A program made the translations under genes and the position numbers. Positions 21,672-36,300 of a stretch of DNA of 64,000 nt are shown piece after piece. The notes below the pieces were generated by a model. That model saw nothing but the letters and a program-made list of their open reading frames with translations, searched no databases and was not told the DNA's origin. Numbering within the stretch: position 1 is the first letter of the stretch; each line of letters starts with the position of its first letter. This DNA is from Halichondria panicea (Eukaryota > Porifera > Demospongiae > Suberitida > Halichondriidae), in the NCBI RefSeq assembly GCF_963675165.1, contig NC_087377.1, positions 2,627,978 through 2,691,977 of the forward strand, read 5' to 3'.

Positions 21672-23923
21672 ATACATCAGCTGCTCCAATGTTGGAGTAA
21701 GTCTGTCAGCTATTTCCTCTCACCCAATAATTTTCACTTAATTTCTTTTGTGCATAGCTGTAAAGTTCACATAATAATAATAAAAAATAATAAATTACAA
21801 AGAGTTTTACTAACAAATTTACTATTGAATCCACCCACGCCCAAACAGTGGTTACCAGGCCCTCTAGTGAGAGGGGCTGGGACTGAGGCTAAGCTAGATC
21901 TAGCTACAGTTGGTGGCTAGCTAGCTAGCTAGACGTAATAGCAAGGTTTGTAGATCCAGTAACTGATGCAAAGGAGAAGGAGATAAGATCTAAAGCTATC
22001 TGGACTGACTGGGCATGTTCTCGACTTATTTCTCCTGCTGACCAACAGTCCCGATCCCACTACTGGATATGCCTCCAGCTGATCTGGCTTACTGGCCGGA
22101 TGGGAAACTTTGTGCGCAAACTATATGGCAATGAGTATCTGGTTTGCTCTTTTGGAAAGCTATGATATTCGAAGCACCTTTGATAAACGATTATATGGAT
22201 CTGGCTTAGGTACAGGTGTACATACATCTTCGAAACAAGCTGAGCCTATTTCTCCAGACGAAAAAGCGATGCTATGGTCAAGTCAGCAATTTGGTACACA
22301 TGAAACAAGTCGAAACAATAACATTCAACTTTCTAATACTTTTCAGCTTTGCTTGTGTACATATTCAATCTGCTTGTATTATTATTATAATTATGATGAC
22401 ATTCAGATTCAATCTGCTTAAAGCACACTTAATTAAGTGTGGATTAAGTTATGTAATCCATGGTCACCTGACTACTTTCAGATAAGCTGATTGGCTGGAG
22501 ATCATTAGCCTCGAATCCAGGCCGATTAAAATACGGCCTGGTACCTATTGCATGTGTAATTAATTATAGGCGTGGCCGTCCACGCCCATGTACTATCTGA
22601 AGCTTTTATAGCCTAGCTAGCTAGCTAGCTGTGGCCTTCTCTATGGTGTTGTGTTGAGAAGGCTTGCACACGAAGCCAAAAGAGGCTCTCATCTACCTCT
22701 ATGATGGTTGGATGGTCGTGATGTTTTGAACTGGGTTTCTGACAGACTATGGCAAGTCTTTGACTTTGTGCTTCCAACTGCAACCATAGGACCATTGTAG
22801 AGGTAGATGTGAGCCTCTTCTGGTTTCATAATAGTGTGCAAACCTTCTCGACAACACAATAGAGAATATAAGCCACAGCTTCACAGGAGAGAGAGTTTAA
22901 AGTGTTTCTGACAGACTATGGCAAGTCTTTGACTTTGTGCTTCCAACTGCCACCATAGGACCATCGTAGAGAGCCTCTTCTGGCTTTAGACAAGTGTGTA
23001 AGCCTTCTTGACAACACAATAGAGGGCATAAAGCCACAGGAGACAAGTATTTGTTAAAAATAATACGGAAAGAACTAGTAAACAAACTAGTTTACGGTAT
23101 AATTTTACAAAGGTTTACTAACGTGAACGAATTCCCCAGATTCTGGGGAACTCAGTTTGCGCATGTGCACATCACCCATGCAATAGAGACCAGGCCGTAT
23201 TTTAATCGGCCTGGTCTCGAGACTAGGAGATCATGTGACAGCACTAAGTTATGGTTAAAAGCAGAGGAGGTACGACACGCGGTTAAGCTCACGTGGCTGC
23301 TATTTCTTGATTGAAGGCAAGAAAGACAAAGAAGTCGTTAAAAATGCATTCCAATGACGACATTCAACTGGTGGCAAGTAAGCGCCATAAAGAGACAAGT
23401 TTAGAGCATAAAACTCAGTGAATTTGTTGCTGGCTAGTAGCTAGAGTTTTACAAGTAGAGATTAGATTTGTTGTAAGAACCAAGGCTCAGATGTTTGCAG
23501 TGATCCTATCCTGAATGCAGGCACAGAATACTTATTGAATACTCTAAAACAGAATTACACTAAAAACAATAATATCTCAAAATCTAAGTGGTGGTTGAAA
23601 CTGGTTGAAAAGCTATTTCACATCAGTATAAGCCCAGCAATCAACAATCCTGATCTTAGAAACGTCAAGTGTATTTTTTGAAAGATACACGCCAAACCAA
23701 ATCCACTATCAAAGTACACAGTCTTGAATGATATTATTCATGCACAAGTTAATGAGATTCATAATCCTTTTAGCTGGTCATGTGACCGTGTCGTACGTAC
23801 CTCCTCTGGGTTAATTAAAAGATTAACATTTGCCAACTGCCAACTACCAACTGGAGTAGCACTCAGGGCCACCGTACGAGGCTGATCTGCAGCTCAGCTA
23901 GCGCTATCGGGAGTACATGCACC
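21672..23923. other. Intergenic region with decayed repeats; possible recombinase-like fragment
   Basis: A plus-strand frame at about 21935-22147 reads ARFVDPVTDAKEKEIRSKA, IWTDWACSR, then YWICLQLIWLTG. This vaguely recalls the N-terminal part of Crypton/DUF3504-type proteins, but recognition is weak. An inverted-repeat block lies at 22630-22870, part of it duplicated at 22902-22990 (ACAGACTATGGCAAGTCTTT). A short AGGCCGTATTTTAATCGGCC palindrome lies at 23190-23215, and a lone element end at 23830-23877. Another open stretch at 23500-23720 is not recognised. Confidence 0.45.
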
Positions 23924-26352
23924 ATGGACCCAAGTCAACAAGACTCTGAGCTACAGTAAGTATAACGGTGTCATTACACTATAAAAGTTGCAGATTTATT
24001 TGTAACCTTCTGGCAGAAGTTCTGCGCTGCACGTACGTATATTCTTCAAGTAAGTAGGTCTATGTGACTGAGTGACACCCTACCTATATCTACTACCGGT
24101 ATTTTTGGACATATTTGTGTACAGTGCTCAAAAGAAGCTAGCCAAGGACTTATCTGAGGCTGTAGTCAACTATGATGTCATTAAAGTGAGATCTTTGTTG
24201 GGAAAGGGGGCGGATCCTAACCACCAGCTCTACTGGAGTGACGAGTGGGCGGAGCTGCCTCCATTACACTTTGCTTGTCAGAAGGGCAACCTTGAGATTG
24301 TGAAGATACTTGCTACCCATGGAGCTCATATTGATAAAGGTGATGGGAAGCTGAACAGAGTTCCACTGCACTATGCATCCAGGAGGGTTGAGGTGGTGAA
24401 ATACCTGATCCAAGAGCTCAAATGTAGCACTGGTAAGTAATCAATTTTGTGTCTTCAGTTGGCAAATAATTGTTTCCTTGAGCTCAATCAGTTACATAAT
24501 TAGTCTGTTCCCAACTTCCTATGCATGCACAACAGATTTGAGGGATAAACGCAGCAGGACTCTTCTTCACTTGGCTTGTATCGAGGGAAGTAGAGACGTG
24601 ATACAGTATCTGGTGGAGGAGCTGAAGATGGATGTTGGTGAGTTTAATTAACTGTTACTATAATTATAGTCTTGGTTGAATGTTCTAATGCACGTATATA
24701 CCCTGATCTCCTATATACACTGTAATTTATAACAGTATGTCATTGCTGTCCAGTTGATTAGACAACTGGCATATTAATGAGATTACCACTATCGATATTT
24801 TGCGGGTGAAAAATGAATCTAACTATTGCGTTCTGGCAAGGATCATTAGTAGGTTTGCGGATTTTATTGTTGCGATTCAATCAAGCATAGCAAATTTCGC
24901 AAGTGCTTGATGCTCGCAAAACATTCTATATTAATACGGTATTCAGTATTGTGTCCAGACTGCCTGCAATGTATATGTACAGATGTGAGAGATGCTGAGG
25001 GAAAGTCCCCAATGGACAGAGCAGTATTAGGCGTGTATGACAGCTGTGTGAATGTTGCCCTCTACCTGATGAGCCGTGGCTATGCATGTAGTGATGAGGA
25101 CAAAGCCAATTTACTGTGTGGAGTATGTTGGACTGGCAGGCTGGATATGGTGGAGGAACTGGTCGAACATCACAAAGTTGACCCAGAGAGTGAGTGTGAT
25201 GATCTTCCATGAATATTGTGTTTAGGCACAACGTGTATGTATACTAGAATATTTTGCTGGTGAAAAACCTGCAAATGAGCCATTCATCAAAAAAGTTGAC
25301 CTTTTGCGATCACATTCTGGAATGCATTTAATTGTTGCGAATTAATCAGCCCTCGCAAAGTTTGTTGCTCGCAAAACATTCTAGGTAATTAAAAGGAAAT
25401 TTCCTATGCCGCCTATATATACACTAAAGTGCGATGAGCACACTTAATAGTTTCTTGCCTCTAATAATTTTATACTAATGGAGCAATTTAATACTTATGA
25501 TTTTGCAAAAAATGATCTCAGATTTCCATCCCTTATTTGGCATGTATTATACCTACGGACAGTGAATCCATGGCAGCTTTGATAATTGATTGCACTTTAG
25601 TATGCATCACTGTGCATGCTTATATTATAGTGGTATACAAGCCAGCTGAAAGTTACACCACAACTCCCGGTGTATAATTGTGTATACTTGTGCATGTTCA
25701 GATGCAACTGACCGTGCTGGCTGGACTCCTCTTAGAAGAGCTAAAGAGAGTGGTCACTTTGTAATCGTTGACTACTTCAAGTCTCTATCACAACAATGTA
25801 AGCTCGCTATATACACTAGTCTAACAGTCGTTACTGCATGTACTGGTGTGGCCCAATGTAATTATACTCCCTCTTCTATTACACATGCACGTACAGCTTC
25901 TGTCAGTAACTGGAGGCAGGAGAATGGACCACCACCAACAAAGAAACGAAAAGGTGATTAATTTTAGTATAGGAAATAATAGTAGGCGGGTATTAGCAAT
26001 TTTAGCGTTTTCAAATTTTCTCTGCTTTTAGGGTTCAATTCACTAATTGGCAGATTTGTACTTTTAGTACAATGAAAAAAGGGCTAGCTTGCTTAGCATA
26101 CTCTCAAAAGTAAATTGATATAGATTATTGACAAGTTAGTTAAACTTATAGGACCTGTTTATTTTAGGTATATTAATTCTATAATATAATTTCATACCGT
26201 TATTATGAGCCCCCCTCAAACACCCACACACCCACACACCCACACACCTCACAGCTGCCCAGAAAGTGTGTCCTAGCTGTGAGGAGAGCTGTCACATCCG
26301 CTACAAGAAGTGTCCCGAATGTGAGCACAAGTTCACTCACTCAAGAACATAA
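23924..26352 (+). CDS. Ankyrin-repeat protein with C-terminal zinc ribbon (paralog 3)
   Basis: Seven exons: 23924-23955, 24125-24432, 24536-24637, 24983-25189, 25702-25797, 25897-25953, 26255-26352; total 900 bases, 299 aa. Exon count, phases and order match paralog 2. The start MDPSQQDSEL is followed by ankyrin repeats LSEAVVNYDVIKVRSLLGKG, LPPLHFACQKGNLEIVKIL, VPLHYASRRVEVVKYLI, TLLHLACIEGSRDVIQYLV, LLCGVCWTGRLDMVEELVE and TPLRRAKESGHFVIVDYF. Exon 6 has TKKRK. The last exon encodes VCPSCEESCH and KKCPECEHKF, then stops at SRT. It lacks the long Pro/Asn tail of paralog 2. The third ankyrin unit is shorter by some residues. Protein-protein interaction role by family; partner unknown. AATAAA follows at 26481-26486. 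Confidence 0.85.
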
Positions 26353-26480
26353 TGATAGAATCGAAAATATTGTAACTAATTAGTGGTACTGGTTTACCGA
26401 ATTACATGTACATGCTTGTATATATATAGTGGATTATTTTCGTATGGTGGAAATTTAAATTCTGATTTAAAACTACGAAA

Positions 26481-26486
26481 AATAAA
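26481..26486 (+). promoter_or_regulatory. Candidate polyadenylation signal of ankyrin paralog 3
   Basis: AATAAA about 130 bases after the stop at 26352. Confidence 0.45.
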
Positions 26487-26849
26487 ATTATTCTACAGCA
26501 CCACAATACGTACACATTATTCAACATAAATCCCCTGATATTTGCATGCAGTTCATTATAATTATAATAATTATTAAATTATAGCATGCATGAATATATA
26601 TACTAACTACCCGCTATCATGCATGTACGATAATTTTATAGCATAATTATAGTTTCATGTAATTTCTCAGTGTTAAAAAAATAATTATTAATTTTAAAAC
26701 AATTACAAACGTTCAAAAATAATTATAGCAGTAAAAAATGCAATGATTTTATATAATTTTGAGTGGGTTAAAAAAAATTGTCTGAAATTATTAATGCAAA
26801 AATTCTTGTTCAGTGACATGGTTTCCATGGTGATAAATGTTCCAGTAGC

Positions 26850-29800
26850 TCATGTTTCCTTGGTAACGGGGACCCATGCTTGTTTGCGCTTCTCCTTCTT
26901 GACAATGTCTTCAATTTGTCCCATAAGAGTGTCCATGTAGATCAGGAATAAGGCACCTATAATTATGAAGGAACGTAATTAAGGTGGTCGTGTAACTCTA
27001 ACAACGGTACAGGACTATGTTCACAGCATAATACAGATACGTAGTAATGTAACGATGGGCAATATGCATACTATAATTATACCGTATAGCGGGTAAGTTT
27101 CGTGGGGTAAAAAATTCGTTCAACTCGAGAAATGGTAGTTTTCGTGAGTAAAAAATTTCGTTTAGTCTCGTGGCTGCACGGCATTCCTACGTTCAGATAA
27201 GCCACGCCTACGATAACATTTCGTGGAGGTCAGCCTGCCCACGAAAATTACCCGCTATACGGTAGTTACACGTAAGCTTTAAGATTGGCGTATAATTATA
27301 ATATGGGGAGGAGGAGGGGGTAATACGGTGACTTAGAGGGTAAGTACAGAACAAATGTCATTATTTCATATAGCACTGCATGTAGGCAGGCATTGGTGGT
27401 AGCAGGCCAAAATTAATTGTTTTATAAAAACAGCTAAACTAAGGGCGTGACACGTACACATGTACTGTAACAGTATAGAGCTACTAAACGTTCTTTTAGC
27501 TTTGAAATTGCACATTCTGCGTAAACCAGTAATTAATAATGTACATTAGGTTACCTGAGAACTCGTGGGAGTGCTCGTCCTCGAGTTGACACACCCTCTC
27601 AAACATGGCCTTAGCTTCGTCAGTGGGGATCTGATCCGGACTGAATGTGCTGTGTGTGTGGGGGGTGGGGGTGGTGGAGTGTGAGTGTGAGTGTGTGTGT
27701 GTGTGTGTGTGGGTGAGTGATATACGTAATACTCTTGTACTCTACACAGTATAACAAACACTATTATATTATCTACTACTACTATGTTTTAATTATTAAC
27801 CCGCTTAGGGTATGCATTGCTCACATGATGCTGTCCGAGGTCATGGCCTTGATGAGGATGGTGATGGGAGGGGCTATAGATCGGAGGGTATGCAGCGCTT
27901 TAATACTGCCAGTCATGAGACAATGCTTGCTCTGTACGTGTGGATGCACCAAATTGTAATGAAAGGACGGACATAAATTACGGGCTTGTTAATCAAAAGA
28001 TAGCTCTACCAAATAGGCCGATTTCTAGAAAGAAAAAAACACAAGGATATAATATTATCCTTGTGTAATTCCTATTTACCTATAACCTCGCTGTATAAAC
28101 ACAGATGACATACAAATATTTGAAAGTCTATTTGTGTTGAGTTTGACCTTCATAAAGTTGTCATTACTTTGTCATACTTTACTGAAATTCAAAGTTTCAT
28201 ATATCCTTGTTAAAAAGCGCTTCTATCAATATGCTGTAGAGCTGGTAAGCTCCAACCAGCTAAAAGTACATGTAGAAGTCCCAGGCATACTTGTCCACCA
28301 CATAAAGCCATAATTGACCACATAACTTCCGGGCTCGAACTTAACGCAAATAGACTTTAGGTAGCTCATTCGAAAAATACCCATCATAATTATGGTACCT
28401 ACTACTCCTATAATAATTATAGCCGTGCAGTACCTTGCTGTCAGGTGATGAGATGGCGTCAGCTCTGTACAGCTCATAGCCACTCCTCCTTCGTCTGAAG
28501 TCAATGATGGTGGGATCACGGCCCAGACGTGCCTCTGTGATACGTGCAGCACCCTCCACATACTCTGTAGGTCATGTGATCATAAATTAATACGTACACA
28601 TGCACAATCGATTGCACTTTTTCAATGTAATTTTCATATCAACTAAAACAATTTGACACGAAAATGTGTACTATACGATAATAACTCCATCTAGTCACAT
28701 GACCTACAGACCACACCCACCTGTTGGACAGGCGTAGAATAGAGTAGGGTAGCTTTCCAGTAGTAAAGAGACCACTTGATCACAGAGCGCACCAAACACT
28801 AATACTGGGCGTCGCCCGGTAAAGGCCTCCACCTCTTCGTAGAGTGCAAGGTTCACATCAATTGCTGAGAGAGAGTTCATATATATAAACTATATTGTCT
28901 AAGCCACACCCACTGATCACACCTACCTTCTCCCTGTGCCTCCAGATACTCTTGTGCTCTCATTGAGTTAGGAATGGCTCCGATCTGTTCGTCAGTGCCG
29001 TCAGCGTTCAACCGTGACACCCAGAATGAGGCTCTGAATCTCTCCGGGGGAGCCTGTGTGGTGTGTGTGGAGTGGGTGTGTGAGGTGGGTGGTGGAGTGG
29101 GTGTGTGGTGTAGAGGGAGACAAATGCCTGCTATTACAAGACCCACAAAAACATTGCAATGTGAAAATTGCTAGGATTGGCCGGGGAAAAACACCAAAAA
29201 GCGTAGAAACAAGAAAGAAGACGAGAGCATAACTCCAATCCGTTACCAGACCACACCCCCTATAGCTTACCTCATCATGGATATGGAAGATATCGCTGGC
29301 TTTGATGGAGAGCTCCTTCACTGTGCGGGGAATGTAAGAGAAGTTGGCGCGTATGTAGGTAGCATCAGCCAATGGGTCGTGTTCGTACTCCGTCACATCT
29401 GAGGGGTTAAACGATATACATGTAAATGAAAACGTTCGGTCATAATTGATATGCAAAATGAATAAGTCCACCGCTGGCTACAGTGTACACAGTGGGACCA
29501 CACTATAGGCTCTGTACACTAGCTACAGTGTACACAGTGGGACCACACTATAGGCTCTGTACACTAGCTACAGTGCGCACAGTGGGACCACACTATAGGC
29601 TCTGTACACTAGCTACAGTGTACACAGTGGGACCACACTATAGGCTCTGTACACCAGCTACAGTGCACAGTGGGACCACACTATACGCTCTGTACACTAG
29701 CTACAGTGCGCACAGTGGGACCACACTATAGGCTCTGTACACTAGCTACAGTGTACACAGTGGGACCACACTATAGGCTCTGTATACACTGTACTATAGT

Positions 29801-30262
29801 CAACTGTACGTCTTTTAGTCTACTTTTTGTTCTGAATTTTATTCCAAGTGAGATTACAGAGACGATTAAATACTGATTAAGATATCCCGACAATATACTA
29901 GAGATATCCTGACAATATACTAGAGATATCCTGACAATATCCTGACTAGTACCCTTACTTGTAGTGCTAGTAGCACGTCGAGGTTCCTCCACTAGTTGAG
30001 TCATGGATGGTGCTCGTCCGAGGGACAGCTGGCTACGGGAGCGGCCCCTCATAGACACTAGACTACCCTGTCCTCCACGCGCGAGGTTCTGGTCACTGTT
30101 GGATAGTTTGGCAAGAGATTGGGATGAGCTTTTGTGGCGGTTGAAACGACGACGCTTCTTTTTCATGCCTTTTATGCCTGAGTGCTTTCCACGAATGAAG
30201 TCTTGGCTCATTGAAGTGGACTCCGGGATGCTGTGTGTGTGTGTGTGTGTGTGGGTGGTGGT

Positions 30263-30317
<55 letters not shown>

Positions 30318-33300
30318 ATTGTGATTGGATCTGGCCTTACACATAGATACCTTATGCATAATAATTATTATGATCTACAAAAACTGCAACACGTAAAATT
30401 ATAACTATATACATACATGTACAGTATGAGCTATAAGTTCTTGGCTGTAATTATATACAGTTCCCAGCTAAACACACTAAGCTGGTGGGATCTAACATGC
30501 AACAATGGGTAAAGCACAAGCTAGCATGAGTATAGCCGTGGTAGCCCCACCCACCTGAGTTGTGACTCCGTGTACTGGGAGTCAGAGTACTCTGATGGTT
30601 GGCTCTGACCACCCTCACAGTTGTTGCCGTTGGAGTTGATCTCGGCACTGCGGTTACGAAATGTGGTCCTACATGACATAAGAAACAAACATTATACAGT
30701 AACATGTACGGTCATTCAAGAGCCCACGCTTTCTTCAATGTAGACGAAGATGTATGCAATAGGTATTTGTACACATTCATTTTGGTAGGCCTTTCAAAGA
30801 GCTACCAAAAGTTTTGTAACAATCTTGATTGACCATCAAAGATACAGAGAATTAAATCACTAATTTAATTAATCACTTAACTTTCAGATGAAAACATAAG
30901 ATTTGTGCCCGAATGCAATCGCTAATTTAAACACACCATTTGATAGCCCTTTCAAGGAGCTACAAAATGCATTCTATAGAATCCTAACTCAAGTTATCGA
31001 CCATTAAAGATAGCTATCAAAACAGTACAGTACATACCATATACAATCATGCTACATGTACCAGTAGTCACTATAAACGTTAGCTGTACGTATGTTTGCT
31101 GTACCTTGAGGCATCGTCACGTGCCATAAAGCCGACACCTGTGCCCTCCTCCTCGTCACTGTGATGCTGTGTGGGAGCCTGCGTCGTCATCATTGTGTCC
31201 ACAGTCAATCTAATGGAGGGAGGGAGTGAGGAGGGAGGGAGGGAAAAGTGATAATTTATTACTAATTTAGGTGTTTTTGATACGTACATACGGTAATTAA
31301 TAACTACATGTAAGTTAATATAATTTTATGCCTCCAGGACGTAGCTGTACGAAGAATACGATTAGCTGACTGTGTGTGTGTCTAGCAAACCAACCAGCAA
31401 TAATTGACACTTTGCTTGAGGAGGGAAGGTGGAGAGAAAATTAATGTTGAAAACTAATTTATAATTATGGACTTAGTCATACAATAAAACTGACTGATTC
31501 TGTGTGTGTATCTACATTGTACATGTAGCAACAGCAAACAAAACAGCAATAATTGACACTTCGCCCACACACACCACCCACCCACACACACCACACACGG
31601 CTCACCTGTTATGTGAGGGGGCGGTCTGGAAGGAGTGGAAGGTCAGGTCGATACTCTGACTGCTGCTCAGTCCACCATAGTAGCTACTGCTGGATCAAAT
31701 AAAACAAAATTTAATAATTATAACAAGAACTTGTTGAAAAAATACTTATACATGTAGCTCTCAGACTGTGAACACACGCACACTCCACACACCGGCACCA
31801 CACACACACACACACACACAATCCCACCTCACACACAACACACTCACGCCCACACCACACACACCTCTCAGAGAGATAGCTCTCAGACTGCGAGTACTGA
31901 CTATCAGTACGCTCGGACAAGAGCACTTCCTCGTACTCAATCCTCCTCTCATTGAAGTTGCCGTATATAACACCGTCAGATGTAGGCCTCGGTGGTTGTT
32001 GCTGGGGGGGTTGCGGGTGATACGCCTCCGCACCGCTGTCATGGTTACGCTTGACGGCAGTCACCATAGAGACCAGCTTTGTGGGCTTGTTGCCACTGCT
32101 ATCCTGAGACTGCGGGTAACAAAAGATAAAATTAACACACCCAACATGCACAGCCGACTACTGAAACATAATATTATGTGAACTTTGCGAGGGTTAATCA
32201 ATAATATTCGCAACTTGCAAAACCTAGTATATTATGACCCTTGCCAGAACGCAGATTGCAAATGGTCAAATTTTGCTGATTTGGCTGATTCGATGCACAA
32301 AATATTCTAATAATAATGATGGTACCTACATATAGCTGGCATACCTCTGTTTCACAGGAGTAGTCTTTTGAGTCTCGGGAGCTGTAGCTCTCTCTGCTCT
32401 GAGGCTTATAGTTGGTCAGTGAGGCCCTCCTCTGGGTCGTGGCTTCACTCAGCGGCAGCTCTGAGTCATGTGACACCTGTACAGGGGGGGTAATGTCATA
32501 TGACAAAACTCTTCTCAATTAAAATTGCTTTGTTGAAGTGTAAAGTGCAGCCTGTCTAAAATACTGCCAGCTCCAAAGTCTCCATAACATGACTGTGTTT
32601 GTGGCTGCTACATGTAGTACAGTAGACCACCCTCTATAATTATAACAGTCACTGTTGGTCTGCCCAAGGGACACCATCACTATAATTATAGAAACAGCCA
32701 TACACTTCACTAAAAACCTAAATTATATACACACGATCCTTGCCAGAACGCAATAGTTAGATGGCAAAGGGTCAAATTTTCTGCTGATTTGGCTCGTTCG
32801 CAAAGGTTTTTCACCCGCAAAATATTCTAGTAATACGGTAGCTATGCTCACACTCACAGAGGATTGCTGTGTGTTATCCTCGCAGCTGATTGCCCTCTTT
32901 GGTTTGAGGACCGGAGTGGTGCTAGTACTGGCCCACGACAACCTCTTACTGTCCGTCCAACTACAAGGAAGAGGGAACATTATGATTATACCATAATTTT
33001 ATAGCGGATAGTTTTCGATGGTGCAAATGTTTGTATGAACTATCAATTTACGCTATAACGGTACCTTTGTGTGTGTGTGTGTGTGTGTGTGTGCTAGCCA
33101 CCAATACCTTTCAGCACCGTTCTTTGCCGGGAGAGCTTGACCGAGGTATGACCGGTCATTCTGGTTGTGAGGTCGCTCAATTTCAAGCCTCAGGATGTTC
33201 TTGTGTGGCTTCATGAGCTTCTTGATGTTAGACGGCTTCTCGTGTTGTATGGCCTGGTTGTTGACCTGAGGGGCAATAATCATTAAAATTATATTTTGGA

Positions 33301-36300
33301 AGCATTTTTTTGCATCACAAAATAAAACTTGAATTACTAACCTTGATGATACGATCGCCAGGTTCCAGTATTTGCGTTGCCGGGCCAATAGCAGCCACGT
33401 CAGTGACTGTGCATACTGTCGACCAATCAAATTTGAATCCAAGATCAGACTCTGTGTGCATATAGGTACATTATGAATTTAACCACATCAAAGGCTTTGG
33501 CTATAATTATGCGACAAAGACTTACGATACATGATATTAACCACATCAAAGGCTTACTCTCTTTGCTCGTGACGTAGAGAGAATATTCAAGTGTCTCAGT
33601 GTTGGCCACTGCCACTTGAGGAGGTGGTGGGTGGGGTACAGAGTTCACTGATTGTACGATACCCATGACGATAGGATACGCACTCTTACGACGACGAAAG
33701 ATCTATGAGGGGGCGGGAAACATACACTGAATGAAGGCGGCCATTTTGTTAGCACTGAGCATGCTCAAAGCACATGGTAAGTATGCTTTGATGTAAAAGA
33801 AAGGACGTAGCTAAATGAAGCTATCAAGTTATTCCACCTACTAAAAAGTAAAATTATATTATAATTAATTATAATATTATTATTACTATTATAATTATAA
33901 CAGTATTAAAAAGCGTACAATACTGAGAGTCCTCTTCGTCTCCTTGACTGCCCTCACTGCCTCTCTATGGTCGGCATTGTCCAGGTTGATGCCGTTCACT
34001 GACTCGAGGATGTCACCGACCCTGCACGCGTGTTTGTGTGTGTGTACTTGTATTAAAGCACATCATTGGAAAGTAATTCTGAATGCATCAATTAGTTTTA
34101 AATGGACAATCTAAACACAAAATTACAGGCTACAAAAGATAGAGATACATGTACCAAATATACCGAATTCTAAAAAAGACCTAACACCTTTGTATTTAAG
34201 TTTAAAATGCTAAATTTCAACGGTTTTGTTTAAAATACTGTACTCTGTAGAATTGGAAAGGTCATATCTCATCACTCACTTTAGTTGACCTTCGGCAGGT
34301 CCGCCCTGATTCACCGTGGTAACGATGAAGGCTCCGGGATTGGGCAGCTGAGGTTGATCACGCCCACCCACAACACTGAACCCAGCTAACCCTCCAGAGT
34401 CCAGGTCAATCGATACGTGCTTCTCCTCCCATGCCTGTGAGGGTGTGTGAGGTGTGAGGGGTGTGTATGGGTGTGGGTGTGGGTGTGTATACGTACATCG
34501 TCCCAATTGACTGGCCACTTCTGCTTCCATAGTTCAGTGACCCTCTCCAGTGTTTTAGAGTGTTCCTCCACCAACCTGCACACACAATAATACATGAAGC
34601 AACCTAGATAATTATTGCAATGCTGCCATGCAAGCCAACAATGGTTTCCACTGCTACACATACCACACACACTCCTCCCACACACGCCCACTCTCTCCAA
34701 ACCCACCCACCCACTCTTTCCAAACATACGCCTCCCCCTACACACACACCCACACACGCCCACACACACTGACCGTGCTTGAGTGCTCTTCATTTGCTCA
34801 CACTGTAACTGCAATCGCTCACATTCGACAGCAAAACGCTCCTTCTCGTCCTCAGCACGCATCAGCTTGTTACTGTGTGTGTGGGTTTGTACAGCGGTAT
34901 TAATATGTGATCACATGACTATCACATGACCTACCTCATCATGCTGCCCTCACGCTTGAGGTTACTGTTCCTACTGGAGAGTGCGTCTTGTTCCATGAGG
35001 AGATCTTCAATGCGTTGTTTGAGGTCGAATATTCTCTCTTCGTTTAGTTTACTGGAGCTTTGTTGGAGAGCATTTATTTCAAGTACCAAGTCATCCCTGT
35101 GTGTGTGTGTGAGGGTTGGGAGTGGGCGGAGGATAGGGGGTGTGAGGAGCGAGTGTGTGGGGTGGTGAGTGGGCGTAGAAGAGGGTGTGTAGGAGTGTGT
35201 GAGGGTGGGAAGTGGGCAGAGTGTTTACCTTTCTTGGTAGAGACTGTCAACCTTGTGGAGTACGTCGCTAAGGCTACGACCTTGTGCCGGCTCCTCAGGT
35301 CCAAACAGACGTTTTGTGATGACCTATGTATGAACATCGCATATAATTACACATAATTATTGCTAATTATTGTGGTGTACCTTTTTCTCATTCTCCAAAA
35401 CTGCCATTTTCTCGATAACCTCTCTCAAGTCCTTAGTGACGGAGACAGCTCCTGCATCCTCATTGGCCGCTCCAGCTGGACAATAGTTACGTAAAGCTAA
35501 ATATACACACAGTGTTGTAGGAGTTCAGACTGTTGAATAATACTTACAGGATCTGTGCCGTTGCCGTGGGGATAGCTTCACCATTGCTCTATGAACTGTG
35601 TCCTGTATGTGAGAGTACACGTGAAGTCGATGTTACCGTAGCAACAGACCACACCCACCTGTACAGTACCGAGCTCTTCACTAACTATATCCTTCTGATT
35701 CTGTAACTTGTCCACTTTCTTGCGAAGATCTCCCACTTCCTATTATAGTGTGTGGGGATAAAAAAACAACTTCAATTATGCTATTGAACAATGGCTGCCT
35801 GGTTGATTAAGCTACCCTAATGCATGCATTGTCTGTTGATTGGATTGGTACATTTGCATAGCAGCATGTACGTTTTATGCGTTAATAAAGACGACCTTTA
35901 CCAGTTATTCATTCTAGTGTAATGGTAGGGTGCTTGACTAATAAGCAGGAGGTCTGGGTTCGAATCCAGGCAATGTACTTTCTTTTCTTTCTCTTTAATT
36001 AATAGCAAATGATGATTATGTAAGATAATTCTTTATTTCTCGACGAGGCTATTAGCCCAGTGGGTAAGCTACTTGACCAAGTGAACCTCTCTGTAGTCGT
36101 CCCGGGTTCTATACCCGCTGTATCGATTGTTTATTCAATTGAGTGGTTAACCTACATCATGTGGTGAGAATCCCATGGTGGCCAGTGTGCTGGGGCCTAG
36201 TGTGTCGAAGGTTAGTCTCACTTCCTGCAGTGAGTGTCCGGATTGGCGGCGAATGAGAGGGACTTGGATGCTTACTAGTAACACTGGGTGATCCCTCGTT

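Noticed and set aside
35922-35990. A functional tRNA-Ile(AAT) gene
   Set aside because: Three stem mismatches by hand folding and a second tRNA-like head close by; a SINE or pseudogene fits better.
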